Shown piece by piece: positions 1-5,380 of a DNA stretch of 5,985 nt. The position numbers were made by a program, and so were the translations under genes. Each line of letters begins with the position of its first letter. Position 1 is the stretch's first letter. The stretch lies in assembly GCA_023144675.1 (NCBI GenBank), contig JAGLFE010000021.1, forward strand, positions 1 through 5,985, in the 5' to 3' direction. The notes beneath the pieces were generated by a model. It saw nothing but the letters and a program-made list of their open reading frames with translations, ran no database searches and was not told the DNA's origin. The DNA comes from Thiomargarita sp. Its GTDB lineage: Bacteria; Pseudomonadota; Gammaproteobacteria; Beggiatoales; Beggiatoaceae.

Positions 1-176
1 CTTTAATTGGTAGATAGTTACTATTATTTTAAATAAGCTTAAATTTGGAAAACTGTTCAAACCATTATTAAAATTAATCCTAATTTGAATATTAATTTTA
101 AGTCCAAACTATTCAGGTTTTGCAATAATAATTTTTTAAATTCAATCATAAATTTTTTTAAAGAGGTTTTAAAAGT
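1..176. other. AT-rich leader upstream of tsf
   Basis: No gene is visible: all three forward frames meet stops within the first 17 bases. In most proteobacteria rpsB precedes tsf, so its end probably lies just outside the window, but nothing here confirms this. The stretch is very AT-rich. It holds an AT-only inverted repeat (69-78 with 91-100) and a near-repeat of AAACTRTTCA (50-59 and 106-115). A purine-rich AAAGAGG at 160-166 lies 10 nt before the tsf ATG and is its likely ribosome binding site. I could not pick a convincing -35/-10 pair because of the base composition, and there is no GC-rich terminator hairpin. Confidence 0.6.
69..100. repeat. AT-only inverted repeat in the tsf leader
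   Basis: TAAAATTAAT (69-78) is perfectly complementary to ATTAATTTTA (91-100) across a 12-nt loop. The stem has no G or C, so it would be weak as an RNA hairpin. It could be a protein-binding site, part of a promoter region, or chance in AT-rich DNA. The match is seen in the sequence; no role can be assigned. Confidence 0.35.
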
Positions 177-1049
177 ATGAAGATTACAGCAGCATTGGTT
201 AAGGAGCTGCGTGAACGCACTGGTGCGGGCATGATGGAATGTAAAAAAGCACTGGTAGAAAATGAAGGCGATATTGAAGTTGCAATCAAAGCCATGCGTA
301 AATCAGGTCAAGCTAAAGCTGCCAAAAAAGCTGGACGAATTGCCGCTGAAGGAATGATTACCTTACAACAGGATAGTGATCGGGCTGTTATATTAGAAGT
401 CAATAGTGAAACCGATTTTGTCTCCAAAGGCGATGATTTTCAAGGTTTTTGTAATGCCATTACGACTACTATTTTACAGGCACAACCCAGTAATTTAGAA
501 GCTTTAATGAATTCAACATTGGCAAACGGTGTAAAAACAATTGAAGAAGCACGCAAAGATTTAATTGCCAAAATTGGTGAAAATATTAGTGTTCGCCGAT
601 TCGCACTCATTAGTTCCCCAAATTTAGGTATTTATTTGCATGGAAACCGTATTGGTGTGTTAGTTAATATGGAAGGCGGCGATGAAAAACTAGCTAAAGA
701 TGTCGCGATGCACATTGCAGCTAGTCGTCCAGTATGTATATCATCTGAGCAAGTATCTGCTGAACTGATAAAAACAGAAAAAGATATTTATATTGCCCAA
801 GCAGCCGATAGCGGTAAACCTGATCACATTATTGAAAAAATGGTGGAAGGTCGTCTCAAGAAGTTTTTGGGTGAAATAACTTTACTCGGTCAGCCTTTTG
901 TTAAAGACTCTGATCAAAAAATAGAGCAATTGCTCAAATCAAATAAAGCTAAAGTCATTCAATTTGAGCGTTTTGAAGTTGGTGAAGGTCTTGAGAAAAA
1001 GAACGAAAATTTTGCTGATGAAGTAATGCAACAAGTTCAAGGTTCTTAA
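177..1049 (+). CDS. tsf: Translation elongation factor Ts (EF-Ts)
   Basis: EF-Ts is the cytoplasmic guanine nucleotide exchange factor that releases GDP from EF-Tu so that it can be recharged with GTP during elongation. The 290-residue product is close to the usual length (about 283 in E. coli). The N-terminal UBA-like domain has the family signature [16 protein letters not shown] near residues 11-26. The core contains the TDFV motif at 79-82, whose Asp-Phe pair contacts EF-Tu and disturbs the Mg/nucleotide site. A second conserved stretch, AMHIAASRP, lies about two thirds of the way along. The ATG is preceded by AAAGAGG at a usable distance, and the protein begins exactly where the family does. 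pyrH follows after 68 nt, the common proteobacterial order. No damage is seen. Confidence 0.97.
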   Translation: MKITAALVKELRERTGAGMMECKKALVENEGDIEVAIKAMRKSGQAKAAKKAGRIAAEGMITLQQDSDRAVILEVNSETDFVSKGDDFQGFCNAITTTILQAQPSNLEALMNSTLANGVKTIEEARKDLIAKIGENISVRRFALISSPNLGIYLHGNRIGVLVNMEGGDEKLAKDVAMHIAASRPVCISSEQVSAELIKTEKDIYIAQAADSGKPDHIIEKMVEGRLKKFLGEITLLGQPFVKDSDQKIEQLLKSNKAKVIQFERFEVGEGLEKKNENFADEVMQQVQGS

Positions 1050-1063
1050 AACCATGTACTTAC

Positions 1064-1091
1064 TTGACACTCAGGATTTAACTATTTTAAT
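1064..1091 (+). promoter_or_regulatory. Probable sigma70-type promoter for pyrH-frr-uppS-cdsA
   Basis: In the tsf-pyrH gap a perfect TTGACA (1064-1069) is followed after 16 bp by TTTAAT (1086-1091), which matches the -10 consensus at five of six positions. Transcription would start near 1098, giving a leader of about 20 nt that begins almost at the pyrH Shine-Dalgarno sequence. No terminator hairpin is seen between tsf and this site, so readthrough from tsf is also likely. The -10-like hexamer could be chance in AT-rich DNA. The exact -35 is the stronger part of the evidence. Confidence 0.6.
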
Positions 1092-1098
1092 TAATTCA

Positions 1099-1104
1099 AA
1101 GGAG
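1099..1104 (+). promoter_or_regulatory. Shine-Dalgarno site of pyrH
   Basis: AAGGAG is a strong match to the 16S anti-Shine-Dalgarno sequence and ends 13 nt before the pyrH ATG at 1118. The spacing is a little long but workable. It is among the best ribosome binding sites in the window and fixes the pyrH start. Confidence 0.75.
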
Positions 1105-1117
1105 AATATATCTAAAT

Positions 1118-1858
1118 ATGTCTAAAGTGTCGAGTGCTTATCGGCGAGTATTATTGAAATTAAGTGGTGAAGTTTTAATGGGTAATAGCAAATTTGGTAT
1201 AGACCCTAAAACTTTAACTCAAATTGTCAATGAATTAAATGAAATTGTACAGCTTGGTGTTCAGTTAGCAGTCGTAATTGGAGGCGGTAATATCTTTCGA
1301 GGAGCTAGTTTAGCCGCAAATGGCATAGGTAAAGTATCTGCCGATTATATGGGAATGTTAGCAACTGTTATCAACGGTTTAGCTATCCAAGATGCGCTAC
1401 AAAAAGTAGGAGTTGATGTTCGGGTAATCTCAGCAATTCATATTAAAACTATTTGTGAACATTATAACCGTCAATATGCCATTAATCATTTAGAAAAAGG
1501 GCGAGTTGTGATTTTTGTTGCTGGCATAGGCAATCCATTTTTTACTACCGATTCAGCCGCCAGCTTACGAGCTATTGAAATGGAAGCCGATTTGATGATT
1601 AAAGCCACTAAAGTTGATGGTGTATATTCTGCTGATCCCATTAATAATCCTGAAGCAATACGCTATTCACGACTAGATTATGATACAGTTATCCAACAAA
1701 ACTTAGGTGTAATGGATACTACTGCCGTTATTTTATGTCGGGATAATAATATGCCCTTACGAGTTTTAAATATTAGAAAATCTGGGGCAGTAGTGCGTGC
1801 CGTTAACGGTTTTGATGAAGGTACATTAATAGCGAATAGGGAAGATAAAAATGAATGA
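1118..1858 (+). CDS. pyrH: UMP kinase (uridylate kinase)
   Basis: PyrH phosphorylates UMP to UDP with ATP in the cytoplasm, an essential step towards UTP and CTP. CTP is in turn used by CdsA, encoded further down this cluster. The 246-residue product fits the bacterial hexameric UMP kinase of the amino-acid-kinase fold (241 in E. coli). Visible motifs are KLSGE at 14-18, GGGN at 55-58 followed by R61, DYMGM at 77-81, [10 protein letters not shown] near 138-147 (nucleotide/UMP site), and [13 protein letters not shown] at 162-174. The family usually reads GTGNPFF where this protein has GIGNPFF, a mild substitution. The start is fixed by AAGGAG upstream. The 3' end overlaps frr by 8 nt, suggesting coupled translation. 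Confidence 0.97.
   Translation: MSKVSSAYRRVLLKLSGEVLMGNSKFGIDPKTLTQIVNELNEIVQLGVQLAVVIGGGNIFRGASLAANGIGKVSADYMGMLATVINGLAIQDALQKVGVDVRVISAIHIKTICEHYNRQYAINHLEKGRVVIFVAGIGNPFFTTDSAASLRAIEMEADLMIKATKVDGVYSADPINNPEAIRYSRLDYDTVIQQNLGVMDTTAVILCRDNNMPLRVLNIRKSGAVVRAVNGFDEGTLIANREDKNE
1838..1843 (+). promoter_or_regulatory. Shine-Dalgarno-like site inside pyrH that bears on the frr start
   Basis: AGGGAA lies within the last codons of pyrH, 7 nt before the ATG at 1851 and 16 nt before the alternative ATG at 1860. Its spacing suits the first ATG, while family length suits the second. See the frr entry. Confidence 0.5.
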
Positions 1859-2417
1859 GATGATTGAACTTACTTTGAATGATGCTGAAGAGCGAATGCA
1901 GAAAAGTGTGGAAGTTTTCAAATCTGAATTAAGTAAAGTTAGAACGGGCAGAGCGCATACTTCCTTATTAACTCATATTATGGTTCCTTATTATGGAAGT
2001 AATGTTCCGATTAGCCAAACTGCAAATATTACTGTATTAGATGCCCGTACTTTGGGAGTTAATCCTTTTGATAAATCGACTACAACCATTATTGAAAAAG
2101 CCATTCGTAACTCTGATTTAGGTTTAAATCCAACTAATATGGGAGATATATTACGAGTTCCATTGCCACCAATGACGGAAGAACGTCGCCGTGAATTGGT
2201 TAAAGTAGTTCGTCATGAATCGGAAAATGCTCGGGTAGCGGTTCGTAATGTGAGGCGGGATGCTAATCATGAATTTAAGGGCTTGCTAAAAGAAAGCGAG
2301 ATTACTAAAGATGAAGATCATCGTTCAGAAGAGGTTATTCAAAAAACAACCAATAAATTTATTAAGCAAATTGATGAAATTTTAGCTAAAAAAGAAGCGG
2401 AATTAATGGAAGTTTAG
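1851..2417 (+). CDS. frr: Ribosome recycling factor (RRF)
   Basis: RRF works with EF-G in the cytoplasm to split post-termination ribosomes so that subunits can be reused. The product is 188 residues from this start. Landmarks are [13 protein letters not shown] at 11-23, the conserved RTGRA at 31-35, [15 protein letters not shown] in the middle, and a helical C-terminus with [13 protein letters not shown]. Together they outline the three-helix bundle with its inserted beta domain. The start is ambiguous. ATG 1851 has AGGGAA at good spacing and overlaps pyrH by 8 nt. ATG 1860 gives exactly 185 residues, the E. coli length, aligns with its MISDIRKDAE start, and lies 1 nt after the pyrH stop. 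I give the first because of its ribosome binding site. Identity is not in doubt. Confidence 0.96.
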   Translation: MNEMIELTLNDAEERMQKSVEVFKSELSKVRTGRAHTSLLTHIMVPYYGSNVPISQTANITVLDARTLGVNPFDKSTTTIIEKAIRNSDLGLNPTNMGDILRVPLPPMTEERRRELVKVVRHESENARVAVRNVRRDANHEFKGLLKESEITKDEDHRSEEVIQKTTNKFIKQIDEILAKKEAELMEV

Positions 2418-2486
2418 CTTTTAGATTAATCTTATTCATGCGCTTTTGAAAGAACGGGAAAAAGATAAAATAAATTATTAAACCAA

Positions 2487-3221
2487 ATGAAAAATATTCA
2501 AATACCTCGCCATATTGCTATCGTTATGGATGGTAACGGTCGCTGGGCTAAAAAAAGGTTTTTACCACGCTATGCTGGACATAAGCGAGGCGTTGAAACT
2601 GTACGCAAGGTAATCGAATATTGTATTGAATATGGCGTTGAAGTACTGACTTTATTCGCTTTCAGCAGTGAAAATTGGAAGCGACCGCAAAAAGAAGTGA
2701 ATTTATTAATGGAGTTATTTGTAACCGCTTTACAAAAAGAAGTGAAGGAGTTACATAAAAATAATATTTGTTTACGTATTATTGGCGAACAAGAACCTTT
2801 TGCAAAAAAATTGCAAACTTTAATTGCTGATGGTGAAAAATTAACGGAGCATAATACTAAATTAAACTTAGTTATTGCAGCTAATTATGGTGGACGTTGG
2901 GATATTATTGAAACTATTCAAGAGTTAATTGAACAAGTTGAACAGGGCGATTTATCAAAGGATGATATTAATGAAGACTATTTTACTAGTCAGTTGTGCC
3001 TAGCTGATTTACCTGTTACTGATTTATTTATTCGTACTGGTGGCGAGCAAAGAATTAGTAATTTTCTATTGTGGCAGTTAGCTTATAGCGAATTGTATTT
3101 CACCAATACTTTATGGCCTGATTTTGATAAAAAAGCTTTTGTGGAAGCGTTAAAATCATTTTCAAGTCGTGAACGTAGGTTTGGGAAAACCAGCGAACAA
3201 ATTAAGGAAAATAATGCTTAA
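2487..3221 (+). CDS. uppS: Undecaprenyl diphosphate synthase (cis-prenyltransferase)
   Basis: UppS adds eight isopentenyl units in cis to farnesyl diphosphate, making the C55 lipid carrier for peptidoglycan and surface polysaccharide precursors. The 244-residue product (253 in E. coli) starts in the family position, with PRHIAIVMDGNGRWAKKR near 7-24. D15 is the catalytic Mg-binding Asp, equivalent to E. coli D26. HKRG at 32-35, the FAFSSENWKRP block near 58-68, and RTGGEQRISNFLLWQ at 183-197 with E202 make up the remaining substrate and metal sites. The ATG at 2487 has no clear Shine-Dalgarno sequence; the nearest purine run, CGGGAAAAAG (2455-2464), is too far away. The 3' end overlaps cdsA by 8 nt. 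The protein is soluble or peripheral at the cytoplasmic membrane. Confidence 0.96.
   Translation: MKNIQIPRHIAIVMDGNGRWAKKRFLPRYAGHKRGVETVRKVIEYCIEYGVEVLTLFAFSSENWKRPQKEVNLLMELFVTALQKEVKELHKNNICLRIIGEQEPFAKKLQTLIADGEKLTEHNTKLNLVIAANYGGRWDIIETIQELIEQVEQGDLSKDDINEDYFTSQLCLADLPVTDLFIRTGGEQRISNFLLWQLAYSELYFTNTLWPDFDKKAFVEALKSFSSRERRFGKTSEQIKENNA
3204..3209 (+). promoter_or_regulatory. Shine-Dalgarno site that sets the cdsA start
   Basis: AAGGAA lies inside the end of uppS, 4 nt before ATG 3214. It supports that ATG over the longer reading frame, which could begin with GTG at 3169. The resulting 8-nt uppS/cdsA overlap suggests coupled translation. Confidence 0.7.
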
Positions 3222-4038
3222 ACAACGTTTACTCACCGCTATTATTCTCATTCCTGTAACAATTTGGATTATTCTTTTTGCTGAATACTTTATGTTTGCT
3301 GCTTTTATTAGCCTTTTCGTTATTTTAGCAGCTTGGGAATGGGCAAGATTATGTGGTTGGAATACATCTTTAAGTCGGGGAATTTATTCGCTATTTATTG
3401 CCTCTATATTAGCCCTAACTTATTGGAAATGGCATTCTAATATTGCTCATATATTTGATATTTTATTACTGACAAGTGTGTGTTGGTTATTTGCAGGTAT
3501 TTGGATAATAATTTACAATAAACAGTTAGTAAAATTACCTAATATCCCTATTTTCAAAGGTGGTTTAGGTTTTATTATACTTGTTCCTGCTTGGATGGCT
3601 TTATTACTTTTGCGAAGTGAGGGCAATGGAAAATGGGTTCTATTTTTGCTAGTATTAATTTGGACTGCTGATAGTGGTGCATATTTTGCGGGAAAACGCT
3701 GGGGAAAAACTAAGTTAGCAGTAAATATTAGTCCAGGAAAAACTTGGGAAGGCGTAATTGGAGCGATGTTAGCTAGTTCAATTTTATCGGTAATTTATAT
3801 TAATTTATTTCCTGCAAATTCATTAATATTTTCGCTACTTTTTGTTTTATTGTGTTTAATCACGGTTGTTTTTTCTATTTTAGGCGATTTAGTCGAAAGC
3901 CTATTTAAACGGCAGGTGGGTGTGAAAGATAGTGGAAATTTATTGCCAGGGCATGGAGGCATATTGGATCGCATTGATAGCATTACAGCGGCGGCACCTA
4001 TTTTTGTAATGGGATTGGCGTTATTAGCTCGATATTAA
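3214..4038 (+). CDS. cdsA: CDP-diacylglycerol synthase (phosphatidate cytidylyltransferase)
   Basis: CdsA is an inner-membrane enzyme that converts phosphatidic acid and CTP into CDP-diacylglycerol, the branch-point precursor of all the cell's phospholipids. From ATG 3214 the product has 274 residues (285 in E. coli) and begins MLKQRLLTA, the usual family start. It is very hydrophobic, with several membrane segments, for example about 8-45, 59-70, 82-101, 115-134, 141-152 and 183-224. The conserved TADSGAYFAGKRWGK (151-165) and SPGKTWEG (173-180) are followed by the C-terminal CdsA signature at 229-255. That signature contains S229, KR at 232-233, KD at 238-239, the PGHGG run at 245-249, and D252/R253/D255. 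A GTG at 3169 would add 15 residues wholly inside uppS and is not favoured. No gene follows for about 540 bases, and the usual next gene, dxr, is absent. Confidence 0.96.
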   Translation: MLKQRLLTAIILIPVTIWIILFAEYFMFAAFISLFVILAAWEWARLCGWNTSLSRGIYSLFIASILALTYWKWHSNIAHIFDILLLTSVCWLFAGIWIIIYNKQLVKLPNIPIFKGGLGFIILVPAWMALLLLRSEGNGKWVLFLLVLIWTADSGAYFAGKRWGKTKLAVNISPGKTWEGVIGAMLASSILSVIYINLFPANSLIFSLLFVLLCLITVVFSILGDLVESLFKRQVGVKDSGNLLPGHGGILDRIDSITAAAPIFVMGLALLARY

Positions 4039-4077
4039 AATCAGATTGGATTTATAATTTAGTTGGTAATATTGTTT

Positions 4078-4223
4078 TATAAACTGAAGTTACGCAGATA
4101 TTAAAAAGTTTAAATTGAAAACCAAATATTATAAGGCTTATGAAAATTCAATATAGATGGATATAAAATCTAAAGTCTTATATTTTCTTGGTTTCTATTT
4201 TATTTGCGTAACTTCAGTTATAA
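4078..4223. mobile_element. Fold-back miniature inverted-repeat element (MITE-like), 136 bp plus target duplication
   Basis: ACTGAAGTTACGCA (4083-4096) recurs as a perfect inverted copy at 4205-4218. The pair is flanked on both sides by TATAA (4078-4082 and 4219-4223), a probable 5-bp target duplication. Because the flanks are nearly palindromic, a shorter duplication such as TAA cannot be excluded. The interior also folds back: 4121-4140 (ACCAAATATTATAAGGCTTA) is imperfectly complementary to 4171-4192, leaving a loop around 4141-4170. There is no ORF, so movement would need a transposase from elsewhere. The element starts 44 nt after the cdsA stop. Its long hairpin could slow or end transcription leaving cdsA. 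I do not assign a transposase family. Confidence 0.75.
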
Positions 4224-4354
4224 AAATAATATTAATGCGAATAAAAAGTTAAAATATTAAAGTTGAAATTTTTAATTCTAATTTCACAGACAATCAAAGT
4301 TGTCAAAAACGAACAACTGTTAGCAATTAACTTTCAGTTCTCCCTAAAGTAATC
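4224..4354. other. Non-coding spacer between the two miniature elements
   Basis: This is AT-rich sequence without an ORF. If the second element is a simple insertion, this segment is the former upstream region of the acetyltransferase gene. It contains a small 5-bp inverted repeat, GACAA (4289-4293) with TTGTC (4300-4304). It also has a TTGTCA hexamer at 4300-4305 that could act as a -35, but no acceptable -10 lies 16-18 bp downstream. I see no terminator with a GC stem and U-run. Confidence 0.5.
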
Positions 4355-4355
4355 A

Positions 4356-4363
4356 AAAAAATG
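4356..4363 (+). repeat. Left copy of target-site duplication AAAAAATG
   Basis: This copy lies directly left of the 213-bp element and matches 4577-4584 exactly. Its ATG (4361-4363) still has the older upstream sequence but now opens only a seven-codon frame into the element. Confidence 0.75.
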
Positions 4364-4576
4364 GTAATTGCTCACCCCAGGTAGTAGCATATAACTAATT
4401 GATTTAAAAAGTAAAAAAATTAGCTAAAAAATAACAAATAAAATCGAAAAAATTAAATACTAATAAAATCAACTATTTATAAAAATACGTTATTTAAAAA
4501 TAGAAGGTTTTATTCATTAAAAATTACCTTTAAATTCAATTGGTTACATATATTTAGGGGTGGGGTGAGTAATTAC

Positions 4577-4584
4577 AAAAAATG
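4577..4584 (+). repeat. Right copy of target-site duplication AAAAAATG, containing the acetyltransferase ATG
   Basis: This copy lies directly right of the 213-bp element and is identical to 4356-4363. Its last three bases are the start codon of the acetyltransferase gene. Confidence 0.75.
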
Positions 4585-5073
4585 ATTATACCAGCAGCAT
4601 CAGATCACTATATTGACATTGTTCGTATTTATAATCAGGCAGTTGTAGCTGGGTTACAAACTGCTGATGAAAATAGCATTTCTTTGCAGGAAAAATTACC
4701 TTGGTTAAAACAACATACGGGCGATAAATACATAATTTATGTAGCAAATATTGGCATAGAGATTGTTGGCTATTTGGCAATAAGTCCTTACCGATATGGA
4801 CGCTCTGCATTTGTAAATACTGCTGAGATTAGCTATTATATTGAGAAAAACCATCAAGGAAAAGGTATAGGCACACAATTAATCCAACACGCTATTCATC
4901 AATGTCCATATTTGGAAATTCATTCATTAATTGCGATATTACTTTCTTGTAACTCAGCAAGTATTGCTATTTTAAAAAAATTTAATTTTAAAGAGTGGGG
5001 AATTATGCCAAATATAGCGAAGATGAAAAATGGCAATGTAAATCATTTATATTATGGTAAACATTTGACATAG
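4582..5073 (+). CDS. GNAT-family N-acetyltransferase, phosphinothricin-acetyltransferase-like
   Basis: The 163-residue product is a complete single-domain GNAT protein, expected to move an acetyl group from acetyl-CoA to a small amine or amino-acid analogue in the cytoplasm. The beginning (MIIPAASDHYIDIVRIYNQAV), the VGYLAISPYR stretch near 62-71 and TAEISYYIEKNHQGKGIG (80-97) resemble the phosphinothricin/methionine-derivative acetyltransferase group. QGKGIG at 92-97 is the acetyl-CoA pyrophosphate-binding loop. SCNSASIAILKKFNF (122-136) is the usual final motif. The substrate cannot be told from the sequence. The N-terminus sits at the family position, so no coding sequence was lost. The 5' flank was replaced by a miniature element: the ATG lies in its target duplication, and no good Shine-Dalgarno sequence is present. 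GGTGA at 4564-4568, inside the element's end, is the nearest and is rather distant. Expression may be weak or altered. Confidence 0.88.
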   Translation: MIIPAASDHYIDIVRIYNQAVVAGLQTADENSISLQEKLPWLKQHTGDKYIIYVANIGIEIVGYLAISPYRYGRSAFVNTAEISYYIEKNHQGKGIGTQLIQHAIHQCPYLEIHSLIAILLSCNSASIAILKKFNFKEWGIMPNIAKMKNGNVNHLYYGKHLT

Positions 5074-5345
5074 GTAGCGATAAATCACACAACTTCAATG
5101 AAGGGTGGGCGCAGGTATTGGCAGAAATGATTGCCGCCCAAAAGTTTAATCGTAATACAGATATGGATATATTTGGGATTGTAACTACTGGCAATTTTTG
5201 GCAGTTTGGTAAATTACGCAAGAATATACTTACGATGGAAGTGATTTCATTTTCAGCAGTAGATAATTTGCAAAAGCTATTTAATATACTTAATTGGATT
5301 ATTATAGTAGCTAAGAAAAATATAGCATTGAGTGTAAATATTTAA
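5074..5345 (+). pseudogene. 5'-truncated C-terminal fragment of a hypothetical, possibly nuclease-like protein
   Basis: An open frame runs from 5061 (after a stop at 5058-5060) to TAA 5343-5345. It reads like the C-terminal part of a larger protein: GWAQVLAEMIAAQKFN, then IFGIVTTGNFWQFGKL, then EVISFSAVDNLQKLFNILNWI. This E...Q..AE..AAQ / GIVT.G..W.FGKL layout resembles, from memory, uncharacterised proteins with a restriction-endonuclease-like fold that are common in cyanobacteria and some gammaproteobacteria. There is no ATG at a sensible N-terminus. The only in-frame starts are TTG 5118 and ATG 5127, neither with a clear ribosome binding site, and both lie inside the conserved region. The end looks natural, so the N-terminal part was probably lost by deletion. 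It begins right after the acetyltransferase stop. Remnant status is fairly likely; the family is tentative. Confidence 0.55.
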
Positions 5346-5380
5346 GTAAATCTTCAAACCTTATTAGTTATTTTTAGTTT

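Larger units (their letters stand above)
4356..4584. mobile_element. IS66-like MITE (213 bp) with 8-bp target duplication covering a start codon
   Basis: GTAATTGCTCACCCCA (4364-4379) and TGGGGTGAGTAATTAC (4561-4576) are terminal inverted repeats with one mismatch in 16. Subterminal similarity continues inward: 4397-4414 and 4524-4541 are complementary at 15 of 18 positions. AAAAAATG occurs immediately outside both ends (4356-4363 and 4577-4584), an exact 8-bp direct repeat. Ends that begin GTAA together with 8-bp duplications are characteristic of the IS66 family. The 213-bp element has no transposase, so it would be a non-autonomous derivative. The right-hand duplication supplies the ATG of the following acetyltransferase gene. 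That an element inserted here is strongly supported. The IS66 assignment is inference from end sequence and duplication length. Confidence 0.8.

Noticed and set aside
1..17. 3' end of rpsB at the window edge
   Set aside because: At most five codons precede a stop in any forward frame, too few to recognise a protein.
2446..2476. Promoter in the frr-uppS gap (TTGAAA 2446-2451)
   Set aside because: The -10-like hexamers present (TAAAAT, TAAATT) are 14 or 19 bp away, outside the usual spacing, in sequence where such hexamers are expected by chance.
3169..3213. GTG start giving a 289-residue CdsA
   Set aside because: The extra 15 residues (MNVGLGKPANKLRKI) lie wholly within uppS in another frame, do not resemble CdsA N-termini, and lack a ribosome binding site. 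ATG 3214 has AAGGAA at good spacing.
3795..3983. Minus-strand open frame of 62 codons inside cdsA
   Set aside because: It is antisense to the most conserved part of CdsA, has no recognisable motifs or ribosome binding site, and is explained by the coding strand's composition.
4289..4328. Promoter led by TTGTCA at 4300 for the acetyltransferase
   Set aside because: No -10-like hexamer occurs 16-18 bp downstream (the bases are GCAATT or similar), and the small GACAA/TTGTC stem is only 5 bp.
4039..4581. CRISPR array or small RNA gene in the long non-coding gap
   Set aside because: The repeats are inverted pairs that form two separate elements, not regularly spaced direct repeats. No tRNA, rRNA or known RNA consensus was seen.
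4586..4810. Minus-strand open frame of 74 codons inside the acetyltransferase gene
   Set aside because: The translation has no family resemblance, while the + strand frame has a clear GNAT domain over the same bases.
5003..5221. Minus-strand open frame of 72 codons across the acetyltransferase end and the gene fragment
   Set aside because: It covers two unrelated + strand coding regions antisense and has no recognisable motifs.
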